Source of the DNA: Deltaproteobacteria bacterium
Lineage (GTDB): Bacteria > Desulfobacterota > WTBG01
DNA: 17,413 nucleotides
Direction of reading: 5' to 3'
Assembly (NCBI GenBank): GCA_013139225.1
Contig: WTBG01000073.1
Coordinates: forward strand, 1 to 17,413
The notes beneath the pieces are model-generated. The model did not search any database, was not told the DNA's origin, and was given only the letters and a program-made list of their open reading frames with translations. A program made the position numbers and the translations under genes. Positions 7,681-14,555 of this stretch are shown one piece after another (positions within the stretch are counted from its first letter, which is position 1; every line of letters begins with the position of its first letter).

Positions 7681-8196
7681 CTATACGTTCAACTTATCTT
7701 TGATATCCTGTGCAAATTCATCCACTTCTGCCTCTGACATAACGTTAACATCCTTAAGAGGCATCCTCACTCTTTTTGCAAACTCTTTGGTTCTTTCTCG
7801 GTCAGCATCGTCCATTTCTGCGAGAATCATCCTTCCCCCGAAAATCTTACTCGCAAATGGGACCTTGGCCAGGACTTTTTCAAATTTCTCTATGTAAACA
7901 GGCCCTCCTCCTTCCTTGTTATCGATCTTCTTTGTTGTACGCTCCCTGCTGAGGCAAACTACAAAGATGGCAACCTGTTTTTCCTTCAACTTTCCTTGCT
8001 CGTCCGAAAGCAATTGCATTATCTCTTCATGTGCTACTTCCTTGAAAATAGCAGAACCAATTATGATCAGATCTCCGGTGATTGCTTTATGCTCCCGAAT
8101 ATCAGTTACATTATCAGTTCCCAGCTTTTTTGCTATAGATTCTGCAATCTGCCTTGTGGAACCGTACTTGGAATAGTAAATAACCTGAATGTTCAT
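7681..8196 (-). CDS. Flavodoxin-domain protein (HemG-like)
   Basis: A 171-residue protein if started at 8196 (MNIQVIYYSKYGSTRQIAE). This start is preferred over 8205 because AAAGG lies directly against the earlier ATG but at usable distance from the later one. YYSKYGSTRQIAESIAKKL is the FMN-phosphate loop of flavodoxins, followed by DLIIIGSAIF for the second strand/loop. The C-terminal half, with a longer loop (GGRMILAEMDDADRER), resembles the menaquinone-linked protoporphyrinogen oxidase HemG/flavodoxin branch. It could be a flavodoxin electron carrier or an FMN-dependent oxidase/reductase; sequence alone does not decide. It has its own strong promoter P2, of the same module as flavoprotein 3 and UbiD, so a role as electron carrier for that set is a reasonable inference. 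No transmembrane segment or signal peptide is visible. Confidence 0.85.
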   Translation of the reverse strand: MNIQVIYYSKYGSTRQIAESIAKKLGTDNVTDIREHKAITGDLIIIGSAIFKEVAHEEIMQLLSDEQGKLKEKQVAIFVVCLSRERTTKKIDNKEGGGPVYIEKFEKVLAKVPFASKIFGGRMILAEMDDADRERTKEFAKRVRMPLKDVNVMSEAEVDEFAQDIKDKLNV

Positions 8197-8229
8197 ATGT
8201 CTCATCCTTTTGTTCGCTACGATCGATAA

Positions 8230-8279
8230 GAAGTCGCTTTTAATGGGGTAAGTATAGAAAAATAATGCTTGTGCGTCAA
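8230..8279 (-). promoter_or_regulatory. Promoter module P2 (in front of the flavodoxin-like gene)
   Basis: Minus strand -35 TTGACG (8274-8279), 17 bp spacer starting CACAAG, -10 TATACT (8251-8256), then TACCCCATTAAAAGCGA and CTTCTTATC. It differs from P1 and P3 by only a few bases inside the conserved blocks. The leader is about 48 bases. Confidence 0.8.
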
Positions 8280-8281
8280 TA

Positions 8282-8375
8282 AAAATGACCGCAAGATTTT
8301 TACGCAGTACTGAAAACCTCAGACTGTGATTTACGTAAGAAGTGAAGGTTTCTTGCCATTATTGGAGGTCATTTT
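8282..8375. repeat. Long imperfect inverted repeat upstream of P2
   Basis: The outer arms are AAAATGACC (8282-8290) and GGTCATTTT (8367-8375). Inner arms are GCAAGA (8291-8296) and TCTTGC (8351-8356), and further in are TTACG and CGTAA. Together they can form a ~94 base interrupted stem just upstream of promoter P2. It may be a degenerate small mobile element or a regulatory structure. A second short hairpin (CTTGATG and CATCAAG) lies at 8441-8458. Confidence 0.4.
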
Positions 8376-8475
8376 CAGGTAGGCATTTACAGTAAGATAC
8401 ACATCGTAGTGCTGATAATTCCGGCTTTCTGAGCGGTGTCCTTGATGGGGACATCAAGTGAAATAAATATTTGAA

Positions 8476-9235
8476 TTACGTCGGACAGGCAAAGGGATAA
8501 TAAACTTCATAAATATTTTGTATCAATTGTGCCCAAGTCTTTCTCTGTTCAGGTGAGATACCATCCTCTTCAATGATGCATGGGATGATGTTATCCTGCT
8601 CTTCTTTTTTTCGTTTTTCCCTGAATACGTTGCTGTAATATCCATAGTACCTGATCATTTGTTCTCCCCGATTTGGCATGTGGAAACACATGGCAGCCAA
8701 CCATTCCAGCGCATCAAAGATTTTTGTCTGCTTAGCGTCTTTGGATTGATAAACAACTTTGCTCTCATCCCGCAGGTAGGCCATCCTTTCCTGTAAAAAG
8801 GATGCACGATGTATCGGGCAAGATTCTCCATGGCCGTTTCATCTCTTGGGTATATCCTTCTGCCACAAAAGACATTAAAACCCGAATGTCTCCATGACAA
8901 AAGCATGCTTATCAGGTCTTTGTTAATTTTGCCTTTTTTAAGAAGCATCTTAAGAACCTTATACTGGAATTTGGCTTCCAGATCTTTTAAGTGGAACTTT
9001 GGAGCAAACTTTAACTGACCATTTCCATAAACATCTATCCGAGATGAGAACATGCGCATGAGGATTGAACCCTAAGAGATTACCAAAGGTTTGTATGGCA
9101 ATTGAAGCCCCCGGCACTGATTGATCTTCATCAACTAAAACCTGATAAAACTCCTTCAACGATTCCCATGCACAGCGGCTTAAATCTGAAAGCAGACTTC
9201 GGTCATAAAGGAAGTATCGTCGGAGAATTTCTTGA
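8476..9235 (-). pseudogene. IS91-family transposase, C-terminal remnant with frameshifts
   Basis: Reading three minus-strand frames in turn reconstructs the second half of an IS91-type (Y2, HUH) transposase. ILRRYFLYDRSLLSDL then SRCAWESLKEFY lead into GFNPHAHVLISD, the histidine pair of the HUH motif. Next come SWRHSGFNVF and ENLARYI, and finally FDALEWLAA, PNRGEQMIRYYGYYSN (the tyrosine-bearing signature) and WAQLIQNIYEV. Frame changes are needed near 9030 and near 8795, and the tail stops after PFACP, before the usual zinc-finger Cys pair. The N-terminal zinc domain is absent: at about 9235 the sequence switches to an unrelated plus-strand fragment. It is an inactive relic. Confidence 0.85.
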
Positions 9236-9239
9236 ATAA

Positions 9240-9474
9240 GCTGCGGAAGAATGCGAAGGCGTCTTTGGACTGTTCAATCCAGAGCTCGAGTTCCCAGGCG
9301 CAGGACAAGGCATCATCATTCGCAAAGGTAATACCTTCGATAGAAACACATTTGAGGAAATGAAAGACGATTACTACACCCTTAGGAAATGGGACAAAAA
9401 AAGAAACAATTAGAAGATTCAAGCTGGGTTTTGTCTGCGACACCTTGGACAGTCTGAAAACCCTGCATACGTAG
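9240..9474 (+). pseudogene. Aldehyde:ferredoxin oxidoreductase family, C-terminal fragment
   Basis: The plus frame starting at 9240 reads VFGLFNPELEFPG, GIIIRKGNTFDR, then FEEMKDDYYTLRKWD before a stop at 9411. The last block strongly resembles the C-terminal FExMxDEYYxLRGWD element of tungsten-containing aldehyde:ferredoxin oxidoreductases and their benzoyl-CoA reductase (BamB) relatives. A run of seven A at the WDKK position seems to hold a frameshift: the neighbouring frame continues RRFKLGFV to a stop at 9472, similar to the usual short helical tail. The 5' side is cut at about 9238 by the IS91 fragment, so the ~90% of the gene carrying the cofactor site is gone. No function is expected. 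The opposing minus-strand frame (9180-9443) is its shadow. Confidence 0.65.
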
Positions 9475-9546
9475 AGACACCCCTTGGGTTGCCTGTTATT
9501 CTTTAGGTGCGATGCTCTACAGCAAATGACAAAGACAAAGGGCCCC

Positions 9547-10752
9547 CTACACAGTATCGATATTATCCTGACCGCTTAAAAGTTTCACCAGGGTTATCTC
9601 TCCTTGTGTACCGAGGCGCATGGGTGGACCCCAGTAGCCCGTGCCTTCGCTGACGTAGACTTGGGTATTGTCGGTGTGTCTGTGAAGACCGGATCTGTAA
9701 GGCTGGCTCATATAGACAAAGTAGGTATATGGCCAAAACTGACCACCATGGGTATGGCCTGACAGGAGCAATCCCACATTGTGCTCTGCTGCCTCGAAAA
9801 CCTCTCTGGGCTGGTGGGCAAGCAGAACAAGCTCTTTTTGGGGATCGCGATCTTTTACTGCCTTTTTCAGGTCTGGACCATGTCCAGGCACTTTAAGCCT
9901 GTCTCTTGCGGCCGAATCATCGATTCCTGCCAGGTCGAAAGATGCTTTTCCCAGGCCCACACTGACCCGCTCATTGCGCAACACCCTCATTCCGAGCTTC
10001 TCCAACTCTGGTATCCACTCTGTTATTCCCGAATAGTACTCGTGATTGCCAGTGACAAAAAAGACCCCGTTTGGTGCTTTGAGATCGGCCAGTGGTTCAA
10101 CCTCATGTCTCAATCTGTCAGGAGAGCCGTCAACCAGGTCTCCTGTGATCGCTATTAGGTCTGGCTTGAGTGCGTTGACCTGCTGAACAACTTGTTCAGC
10201 CCAAGCACGGCCCAGGTTTATTCCGATATGAAGATCTGTAATTTGAACAATGGTAAATCCACTCAGCACTTTTGGCAACCTGGCGAGCTTAACCTCCACG
10301 AGCTTGACCTGAGCCTTTCGCAAGGCATTGGGTACGGCAAAGGCCCCAAAACCAACCGCAGTCACAGCTGAGATAGCAGCAGCCATGCGGGCAAAAAAGA
10401 TCCGTCGCTCAGGGTCGGTCGGTTTTCCACCTCCTACTTTTCTGATCCCTGAAAGGACAAGTTTCATCAGATCAGAAACTAGAAGTATCAAGAAGATAAA
10501 GGTAATGGATCCCATCCAAATATAGGGTACAAACATCACCACCCGACCAATTTCAAACGGCATATACCGCCTGACTATAAACGACAGAAAAACACTTAAA
10601 AAGAGCGCAAAAATGGTCCATTTTGCGATCTGTCGCCATGGAGACCCAATTTGGGTGTGCTTAACCAATCGTCTATAAAGGTAGTAGTGAACAGCCCCAG
10701 TAACAGCTGTTCCTGACAACGCCATCATAATAATTTGTAAAACACGTGGCAT
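9547..10752 (-). CDS. Membrane-anchored metallophosphoesterase (YkuE/LpxG-like)
   Basis: A 401-residue protein. The N-terminal ~145 residues hold about four hydrophobic segments (near 8-25, 44-60, 70-98 and 119-140). They are followed by a calcineurin-like phosphoesterase domain with all metal-binding blocks: TDLHIG (172-177), TGDLVDG (203-209), GNHEYY (235-240), the single His in LLAHQP (313) and SGHTHGGQ (331-338). Relatives hydrolyse phosphate esters or pyrophosphates of lipid precursors (for example UDP-diacylglucosamine, in LpxG) or cyclic nucleotides; the exact substrate is open. The start has AGAGGAC directly upstream. It is intact although both sides are transposon or gene debris, and the ribosome-binding region begins right at the edge of an IS91 fragment. 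Confidence 0.88.
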   Translation of the reverse strand: MPRVLQIIMMALSGTAVTGAVHYYLYRRLVKHTQIGSPWRQIAKWTIFALFLSVFLSFIVRRYMPFEIGRVVMFVPYIWMGSITFIFLILLVSDLMKLVLSGIRKVGGGKPTDPERRIFFARMAAAISAVTAVGFGAFAVPNALRKAQVKLVEVKLARLPKVLSGFTIVQITDLHIGINLGRAWAEQVVQQVNALKPDLIAITGDLVDGSPDRLRHEVEPLADLKAPNGVFFVTGNHEYYSGITEWIPELEKLGMRVLRNERVSVGLGKASFDLAGIDDSAARDRLKVPGHGPDLKKAVKDRDPQKELVLLAHQPREVFEAAEHNVGLLLSGHTHGGQFWPYTYFVYMSQPYRSGLHRHTDNTQVYVSEGTGYWGPPMRLGTQGEITLVKLLSGQDNIDTV

Positions 10753-10769
10753 AAGTCCTCTTTATTAAC

Positions 10770-11032
10770 CAGTAAACCCTGTTTAAACACGTAGCGGCGC
10801 AGTATGTTAGGTATGCTTAAGATGAAATGGCGGTGGGGAACCTTTTTCAAGACCTCCGTACAGAGCCGTTCACCAAACTCGATCACCCGTTTTTGATGGC
10901 ATGAGGGGCAGAAGTGGCGACGCTTGCAGGAAAATGCCAGCAGATATTCGTGCACACAGTCAGGACATTTAACTAAACTTAATTTCATGGTTTTTTCTAA
11001 AAGTGAAGAGTTGCCCCTCAATGCTTTCCAGC
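10770..11032 (-). pseudogene. IS91-family transposase, N-terminal zinc-domain remnant
   Basis: From about 10988 downward the minus strand reads KCPDCVHEYLLAFSC then KRRHFCPSCHQKR, the four-Cys zinc-binding domain of IS91-type transposases. It continues EFGERLCTEVLKKVPHRHF and SIPNILRRY, then loses similarity at about 10770, where the leader of the phosphoesterase gene starts. The Y2/HUH catalytic half is absent. Upstream it joins directly to the 3' end of the UbiD gene. Its DNA over ILRRY differs from that of the C-terminal remnant at about 9220, so the two remnants seem to come from different copies. Confidence 0.82.
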
Positions 11033-12694
11033 TTAGCGGCTGCACCTGTATCCTTTGATAAGGCCTCCCCATTTTGCATCCACCTGTGCCAGGGCGTCAG
11101 GCGCCCCCCGCTCAAGCAGCGTGCGGTTTAGCTCCGGATAAACATCCGGGCCGCCTTCTTCGGGCCATTGCCGGGTGGCGTCAATAACGATTTTGCTGGT
11201 TTTGCCGCGCACCTTCGAGCTTGGATCCAGCGGTAAGCCCCGTGCCTCCTTGTAAATGTGGCTGGCTGTGCCGGCCTGCCAGCGCGTGGCCAGTGCATTG
11301 TCAATCTGGTTTGGGTCCAGGACATCGATGTCATCGTCCACGACGATCACTACCTTGAAAATCGGTATCATTGAGGCCAGGACCTTACCGGCGTCGATGC
11401 CTTGCCCCGCTGCCGTCTTTTTGATCCGAATATAGGTTATCCCCGGAGCGTGGACCGGTGAGTGCAGCTCGATTAACTGAGGAATAAAGCGCTTAAATCC
11501 GGTGTTGTAAAGGACCGCTGTGGGGCCTGTTACGTAACCCCGGGTCGCACCGGTAAACACATTCAGCAGCCAGGGATCCCGGCGGTGGGTCACCGTCGTA
11601 ACGTTCATAAAAAAGTTCTCTTTCTTCTTCAGTCCCAGATAGCCACACATCTCGCCAAAAGGCCCCTCGGGCAGACCGGGCTGGTCCAGGGGGATTTCAC
11701 CCTCGATGACGAGCTCCGCGTGAGCGGGCACCAGCATATCACTGATTTCGCAACGCACGACTTCCAGCGCTTTGCCCCGCAATCCGCCGGCAATGGCCAG
11801 TTCGTCGATGGGCCCCTTGCGCCTGCGGTTGGCAACCCGTGAGCCGCTGACCACCCATACATAGGGATCCTGCCCCAACACAATGGCTGCCTTAGCCGCC
11901 TTTTCGCCGCGTTTTCTTGCCTCCATCAGATGCTTCCATCCGGTCTGGTTCGGTTCCGGATTTACGCCAATGATACGAGGCCCCCGGAGCTGGCAACGAT
12001 AGGTTCCGTAATTCATTCCCATCTTTGGGTCGGATGTAAACACCGAACCCGTGTTGATATAGCGCCCCCCATCTGAGGGATTGCTCTGGATAAAGGCAAA
12101 CCGGGAGAGATCGACCTCATCCCCCCGAAGCACGACCTGCTTGCACATGGCCTGATCCCTTTGAACTTCAATCGGTTCGATCTGCGGATACTCCCCATTT
12201 TCCAACCTCCCTTGCAGGTGAGCCATTGCTTTGCGATAGGTCCCGCGGGCGTCGCCGGGAATCGGCTCCACCCCAAATACGATAGCCTCGGTATCAAGGT
12301 GCCCCTGGTGATTAGCAACAAGCGGCCCCTTGACCCATTGTCCGTTGATTTTTACCTGTTCCGCCAAAATCGCCGGTGCTTCTTCATAGCCGTAATCATC
12401 AATAAGCCGGTACATCAGGGCCGTCATTTCATAGGCATCCTGATCCAATTGTTCAAAGCGCAGCAACAGGCCGCGTTCCTCAAGGGCCATAATATAGTCA
12501 CGAAAGGTGTCGAATGGCGCCGACAGGCTGAGCTTGCGCGATGTTGCGCCGGCAGCACCTGATGGTGAGGCGTGGGCTCTTGACCCTAATACGCAGCCGG
12601 CGGTGACAGCGGCTACGCCGACAGCGCCGGTGGTCAGAAAGTTACGGCGTGATACACCGCTATTGCTTTTTTCGGAGTGCATTTTTTCAGCCAT
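11033..12694 (-). CDS. UbiD-family prenyl-FMN decarboxylase with Tat signal peptide
   Basis: A 553-residue protein. Residues 15-22 (SRRNFLTT) plus a hydrophobic stretch and AHA at 40-42 make a convincing Tat signal with a peptidase I site. The remaining ~510 residues are a full UbiD fold: INTGSVF (213-219), NYGTYRCQ with the prenyl-FMN-contacting Arg 233, and EGPFGE with the paired Glu 343/348 that match the catalytic Glu pair of Fdc1/UbiD. The family catalyses reversible (de)carboxylation of aromatic or alpha,beta-unsaturated acids in the cytoplasm; an exported member is unusual. GGAGG stands 6 bases before the ATG. Promoter P3 drives it. The last eight residues run into IS91-derived DNA, so the native C-terminus may be slightly altered. 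The gene is GC-rich. No UbiX partner is visible. Confidence 0.9.
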   Translation of the reverse strand: MAEKMHSEKSNSGVSRRNFLTTGAVGVAAVTAGCVLGSRAHASPSGAAGATSRKLSLSAPFDTFRDYIMALEERGLLLRFEQLDQDAYEMTALMYRLIDDYGYEEAPAILAEQVKINGQWVKGPLVANHQGHLDTEAIVFGVEPIPGDARGTYRKAMAHLQGRLENGEYPQIEPIEVQRDQAMCKQVVLRGDEVDLSRFAFIQSNPSDGGRYINTGSVFTSDPKMGMNYGTYRCQLRGPRIIGVNPEPNQTGWKHLMEARKRGEKAAKAAIVLGQDPYVWVVSGSRVANRRRKGPIDELAIAGGLRGKALEVVRCEISDMLVPAHAELVIEGEIPLDQPGLPEGPFGEMCGYLGLKKKENFFMNVTTVTHRRDPWLLNVFTGATRGYVTGPTAVLYNTGFKRFIPQLIELHSPVHAPGITYIRIKKTAAGQGIDAGKVLASMIPIFKVVIVVDDDIDVLDPNQIDNALATRWQAGTASHIYKEARGLPLDPSSKVRGKTSKIVIDATRQWPEEGGPDVYPELNRTLLERGAPDALAQVDAKWGGLIKGYRCSR

Positions 12695-12750
12695 AGGTTA
12701 CCTCCATTGGGTGGCAAATAACCCGATTGTTAAATCAATTCGTTATTGAT

Positions 12751-12803
12751 AAGATCTCGCTTTTTGATGGGGTAAGTATAGAAAAACCCCACTTGTGTGT
12801 CAA
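12751..12803 (-). promoter_or_regulatory. Promoter module P3 (in front of the Tat-UbiD gene)
   Basis: Minus strand -35 TTGACA (12798-12803), 17 bp spacer starting CACAAG, -10 TATACT (12775-12780), then TACCCCATCAAAAAGCGA and ATCTTATC. The boxes match P1 exactly and the spacing is identical. The leader is ~74 bases. Confidence 0.82.
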
Positions 12804-12807
12804 TAAT

Positions 12808-12831
12808 AATATCCTGAATAATATCCTGAAT
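12808..12831. repeat. Two exact 12 bp direct repeats upstream of P3
   Basis: AATATCCTGAAT occurs twice in tandem, ending 4 bases upstream of the -35 box of P3. The position (about -41 to -64) and the one-helical-turn-like period suit binding by an activator. They are not found at P1 or P2. Confidence 0.5.
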
Positions 12832-12918
12832 TGATACATGTTGCGGTTGATCTGTCTAGCCATTTTGTTAACACTGCTTGCAATAGTCTTGAAAACAGCA
12901 TTTGCACACCTTACATAT

Positions 12919-13025
12919 GAGACTGTCGAAAAAGTCCAAATTTGCATTTTTGTGAATTTTAAGGATAGTCAAATCAAGTAGTTACAAAACCCGAAATGAG
13001 AGTTTTAGGGTTTTTCGACAGTCTC
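12919..13025 (-). mobile_element. MITE-like element, copy B (107 bp), inverted relative to copy A
   Basis: Perfect 15 bp terminal inverted repeats, GAGACTGTCGAAAAA and TTTTTCGACAGTCTC, flanked by TAT on each side (possible 3 bp target duplication). The reverse complement aligns with 5810-5917 over its full length with about one indel. Conservation is strongest at the two ends and in the TTTGTAACTA core. Non-coding. Confidence 0.82.
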
Positions 13026-13077
13026 TATGCTAACGTGAGAATTTTTTATCAAAACTTTTTCACAATATCTGACAGAT

Positions 13078-13091
13078 TAAATCTAGATTTA
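13078..13091. repeat. 14 bp perfect palindrome
   Basis: TAAATCT followed by its complement AGATTTA, without a gap, in the gap between MITE copy B and the 13292 gene. It could be a dimeric regulator site. The AT-rich context makes chance possible. Confidence 0.3.
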
Positions 13092-13177
13092 CACACAATG
13101 AATCTTCTATAGATCCCATATCCCAACAACTCATAACTCCCACCCCGCACCCCGCAACTACATACTGCTTTTTCCTC

Positions 13178-13206
13178 TTGCCATAAGAACAATAATAAGC
13201 TAGATA
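13178..13206 (+). promoter_or_regulatory. Candidate promoter of the soluble metallophosphoesterase gene
   Basis: -35 TTGCCA (13178-13183), 17 bp spacer, -10 TAGATA (13201-13206), followed by AT-rich DNA and the ATG at 13292. Moderate match to consensus. Confidence 0.35.
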
Positions 13207-13291
13207 ATATATGCCTTTTCGTCGACACGGGAACAGTCTTATTAAAATAAAATATTAATCATATCTCTCTGCCCTTTGTGGCCCTTGCACT

Positions 13292-14170
13292 ATGAAAATC
13301 GCCTTCATCTCCGACTTGCATGTTGATATCTCGCCAGAGAGTTTCAAACTTATTGATCATATAATTGATAGATTATTCGTTATTAAACCTGACATTTTCA
13401 TTATCGCTGGTGATATTGCTGCTAATACTCAAAAGTTTGAAAAGACACTAAACAAATTCTCTTCTCTTTCATGCAAAAAACTCTTAGTCGCAGGTAACCA
13501 CGACATCTGGATTGATTCCCCACCCAGTCTGCAGAGAGGTATGCACAGCGAAATAAAATATAGAGAAATTCTCCCTCGGATATGCAAACGCAACGACTTT
13601 CTCTACCTGGGATTAGAACCTCATTTAATTGATGGGATCGGCTTTGCGGGAACTATAGGCTGGTACGATTATACTCTGAGAAATAAAAAATACGATAGCA
13701 GGTTCTCTATCGAAACATACCGGAACAAACAGTATAACGAGAAACTCACCTGGAGTGACCGTAATTTTGCCTATTGGATGAATGGCTCAGGGAACAGAAG
13801 AAAAAGCGATGAGGAAGTAGCTCAAGAAATGGAAGATTCATTGCAAAAACAAATAACATCACTTAATCGTCAGGGTGCTGATAAAATCATAGCTGTAACC
13901 CACCATGTTCCCTTCAGCAAAATTCTTTTCTATCCAAATCGTCTTCCTTTTGACTTCTTTAGTGCATTTATGGGCAGTGAAGGGCTGGGGAACATCATCC
14001 TGGGTGAAAGCATTGTTACCCATACCATCTGCGGCCACAGTCACATAAAAAGCTCTCTTAAGATAAAACATGTTCAGGCAAAGAAAAGTCCTCTGGGATA
14101 TCCTCGTGAGTGGCGTACTGGAAACACAAACAAGCTCATAAAGGAAAGGCTCAGTTATTTTGAAATATAA
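13292..14170 (+). CDS. Calcineurin-like metallophosphoesterase, soluble
   Basis: A 292-residue protein with the complete metallophosphoesterase signature: SDLH (7-10), AGD (39-41), GNHD (68-71), THH (203-205) and GHSH (248-251). It has no signal peptide or membrane segment, unlike the phosphoesterase at 9547-10752, and shares no visible similarity with it outside the motifs. The nucleotidase/phosphodiesterase substrate is not predictable. The ribosome-binding site is poor (no clear AGGAG before the ATG), but the start coincides with the family's first strand, MKIAFISDLH, so the start is secure. The gene is AT-rich, with a wide insert between residues 120 and 190. It stands alone, followed by the heptamer repeat at 14179-14246. 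Confidence 0.87.
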   Translation: MKIAFISDLHVDISPESFKLIDHIIDRLFVIKPDIFIIAGDIAANTQKFEKTLNKFSSLSCKKLLVAGNHDIWIDSPPSLQRGMHSEIKYREILPRICKRNDFLYLGLEPHLIDGIGFAGTIGWYDYTLRNKKYDSRFSIETYRNKQYNEKLTWSDRNFAYWMNGSGNRRKSDEEVAQEMEDSLQKQITSLNRQGADKIIAVTHHVPFSKILFYPNRLPFDFFSAFMGSEGLGNIILGESIVTHTICGHSHIKSSLKIKHVQAKKSPLGYPREWRTGNTNKLIKERLSYFEI

Positions 14171-14178
14171 TAAGATTT

Positions 14179-14246
14179 ATCCAGTATCCAGTATCCAGTA
14201 TCCAGTATCCAGTATCCAGTATCCAGCATCAAGCATCCAGTATCAC
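14179..14246 (+). repeat. Heptanucleotide tandem repeat, nine units of ATCCAGT type
   Basis: Six perfect ATCCAGT units are followed by ATCCAGC, ATCAAGC, another ATCCAGT and a partial ATCAC. It begins 8 bases after the stop of the phosphoesterase gene. Seven-base units without spacers rule out a CRISPR. Slipped-strand copy-number variation between strains is expected. Confidence 0.9.
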
Positions 14247-14333
14247 TTTAAAAAACACATCACATCTTATGTTCACTGAATAATTTGTTAAAAAGGAAAT
14301 ACCGAACCTTTCTAATTAAAGGAGACAGATACT

Positions 14334-14543
14334 ATGGACAAACAGTTTGAAGAGATGATGAGGAAGAAGGTAGAGCTTGACCGCCTTAAAACAGAGAAAG
14401 ATACAATTGAGTTCTGGCATACTAAACTAGTAGAAATAAAACATGAGCAGACATTAGCTGCATTTCAAACCAAGCTTAATGAAATTATTAAAGTCATGGA
14501 AAACAGGATGGGTTTTCTTGAAAGGGAAAGCAAGAAAGTGTAG
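14334..14543 (+). CDS. Small coiled-coil protein of unknown function
   Basis: A 69-residue, highly charged protein, rich in Lys, Glu and Leu, with near-continuous heptad-like spacing (MMRKKVELDRLKTEK ... ENRMGFLERESKK), predicted to be almost entirely helical coiled coil. It has no Cys, no membrane segment and no signal peptide. AAAGGAG lies 9 bases upstream of the ATG, so translation is likely. I do not recognise a family. It is followed by a possible 53-residue ORF and the amidohydrolase on the same strand. Confidence 0.65.
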   Translation: MDKQFEEMMRKKVELDRLKTEKDTIEFWHTKLVEIKHEQTLAAFQTKLNEIIKVMENRMGFLERESKKV

Positions 14544-14555
14544 ATTTGGAATTTT

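Noticed and set aside
9180..9443. 87-codon minus-strand frame between the IS91 remnant and the phosphoesterase
   Set aside because: The plus strand of the same stretch encodes a recognisable aldehyde:ferredoxin oxidoreductase C-terminus, and the left part belongs to the IS91 remnant in another frame, so this is a shadow.
14179..14246. CRISPR array
   Set aside because: The units are 7 bases long, contiguous and without spacers; it is a simple tandem repeat.
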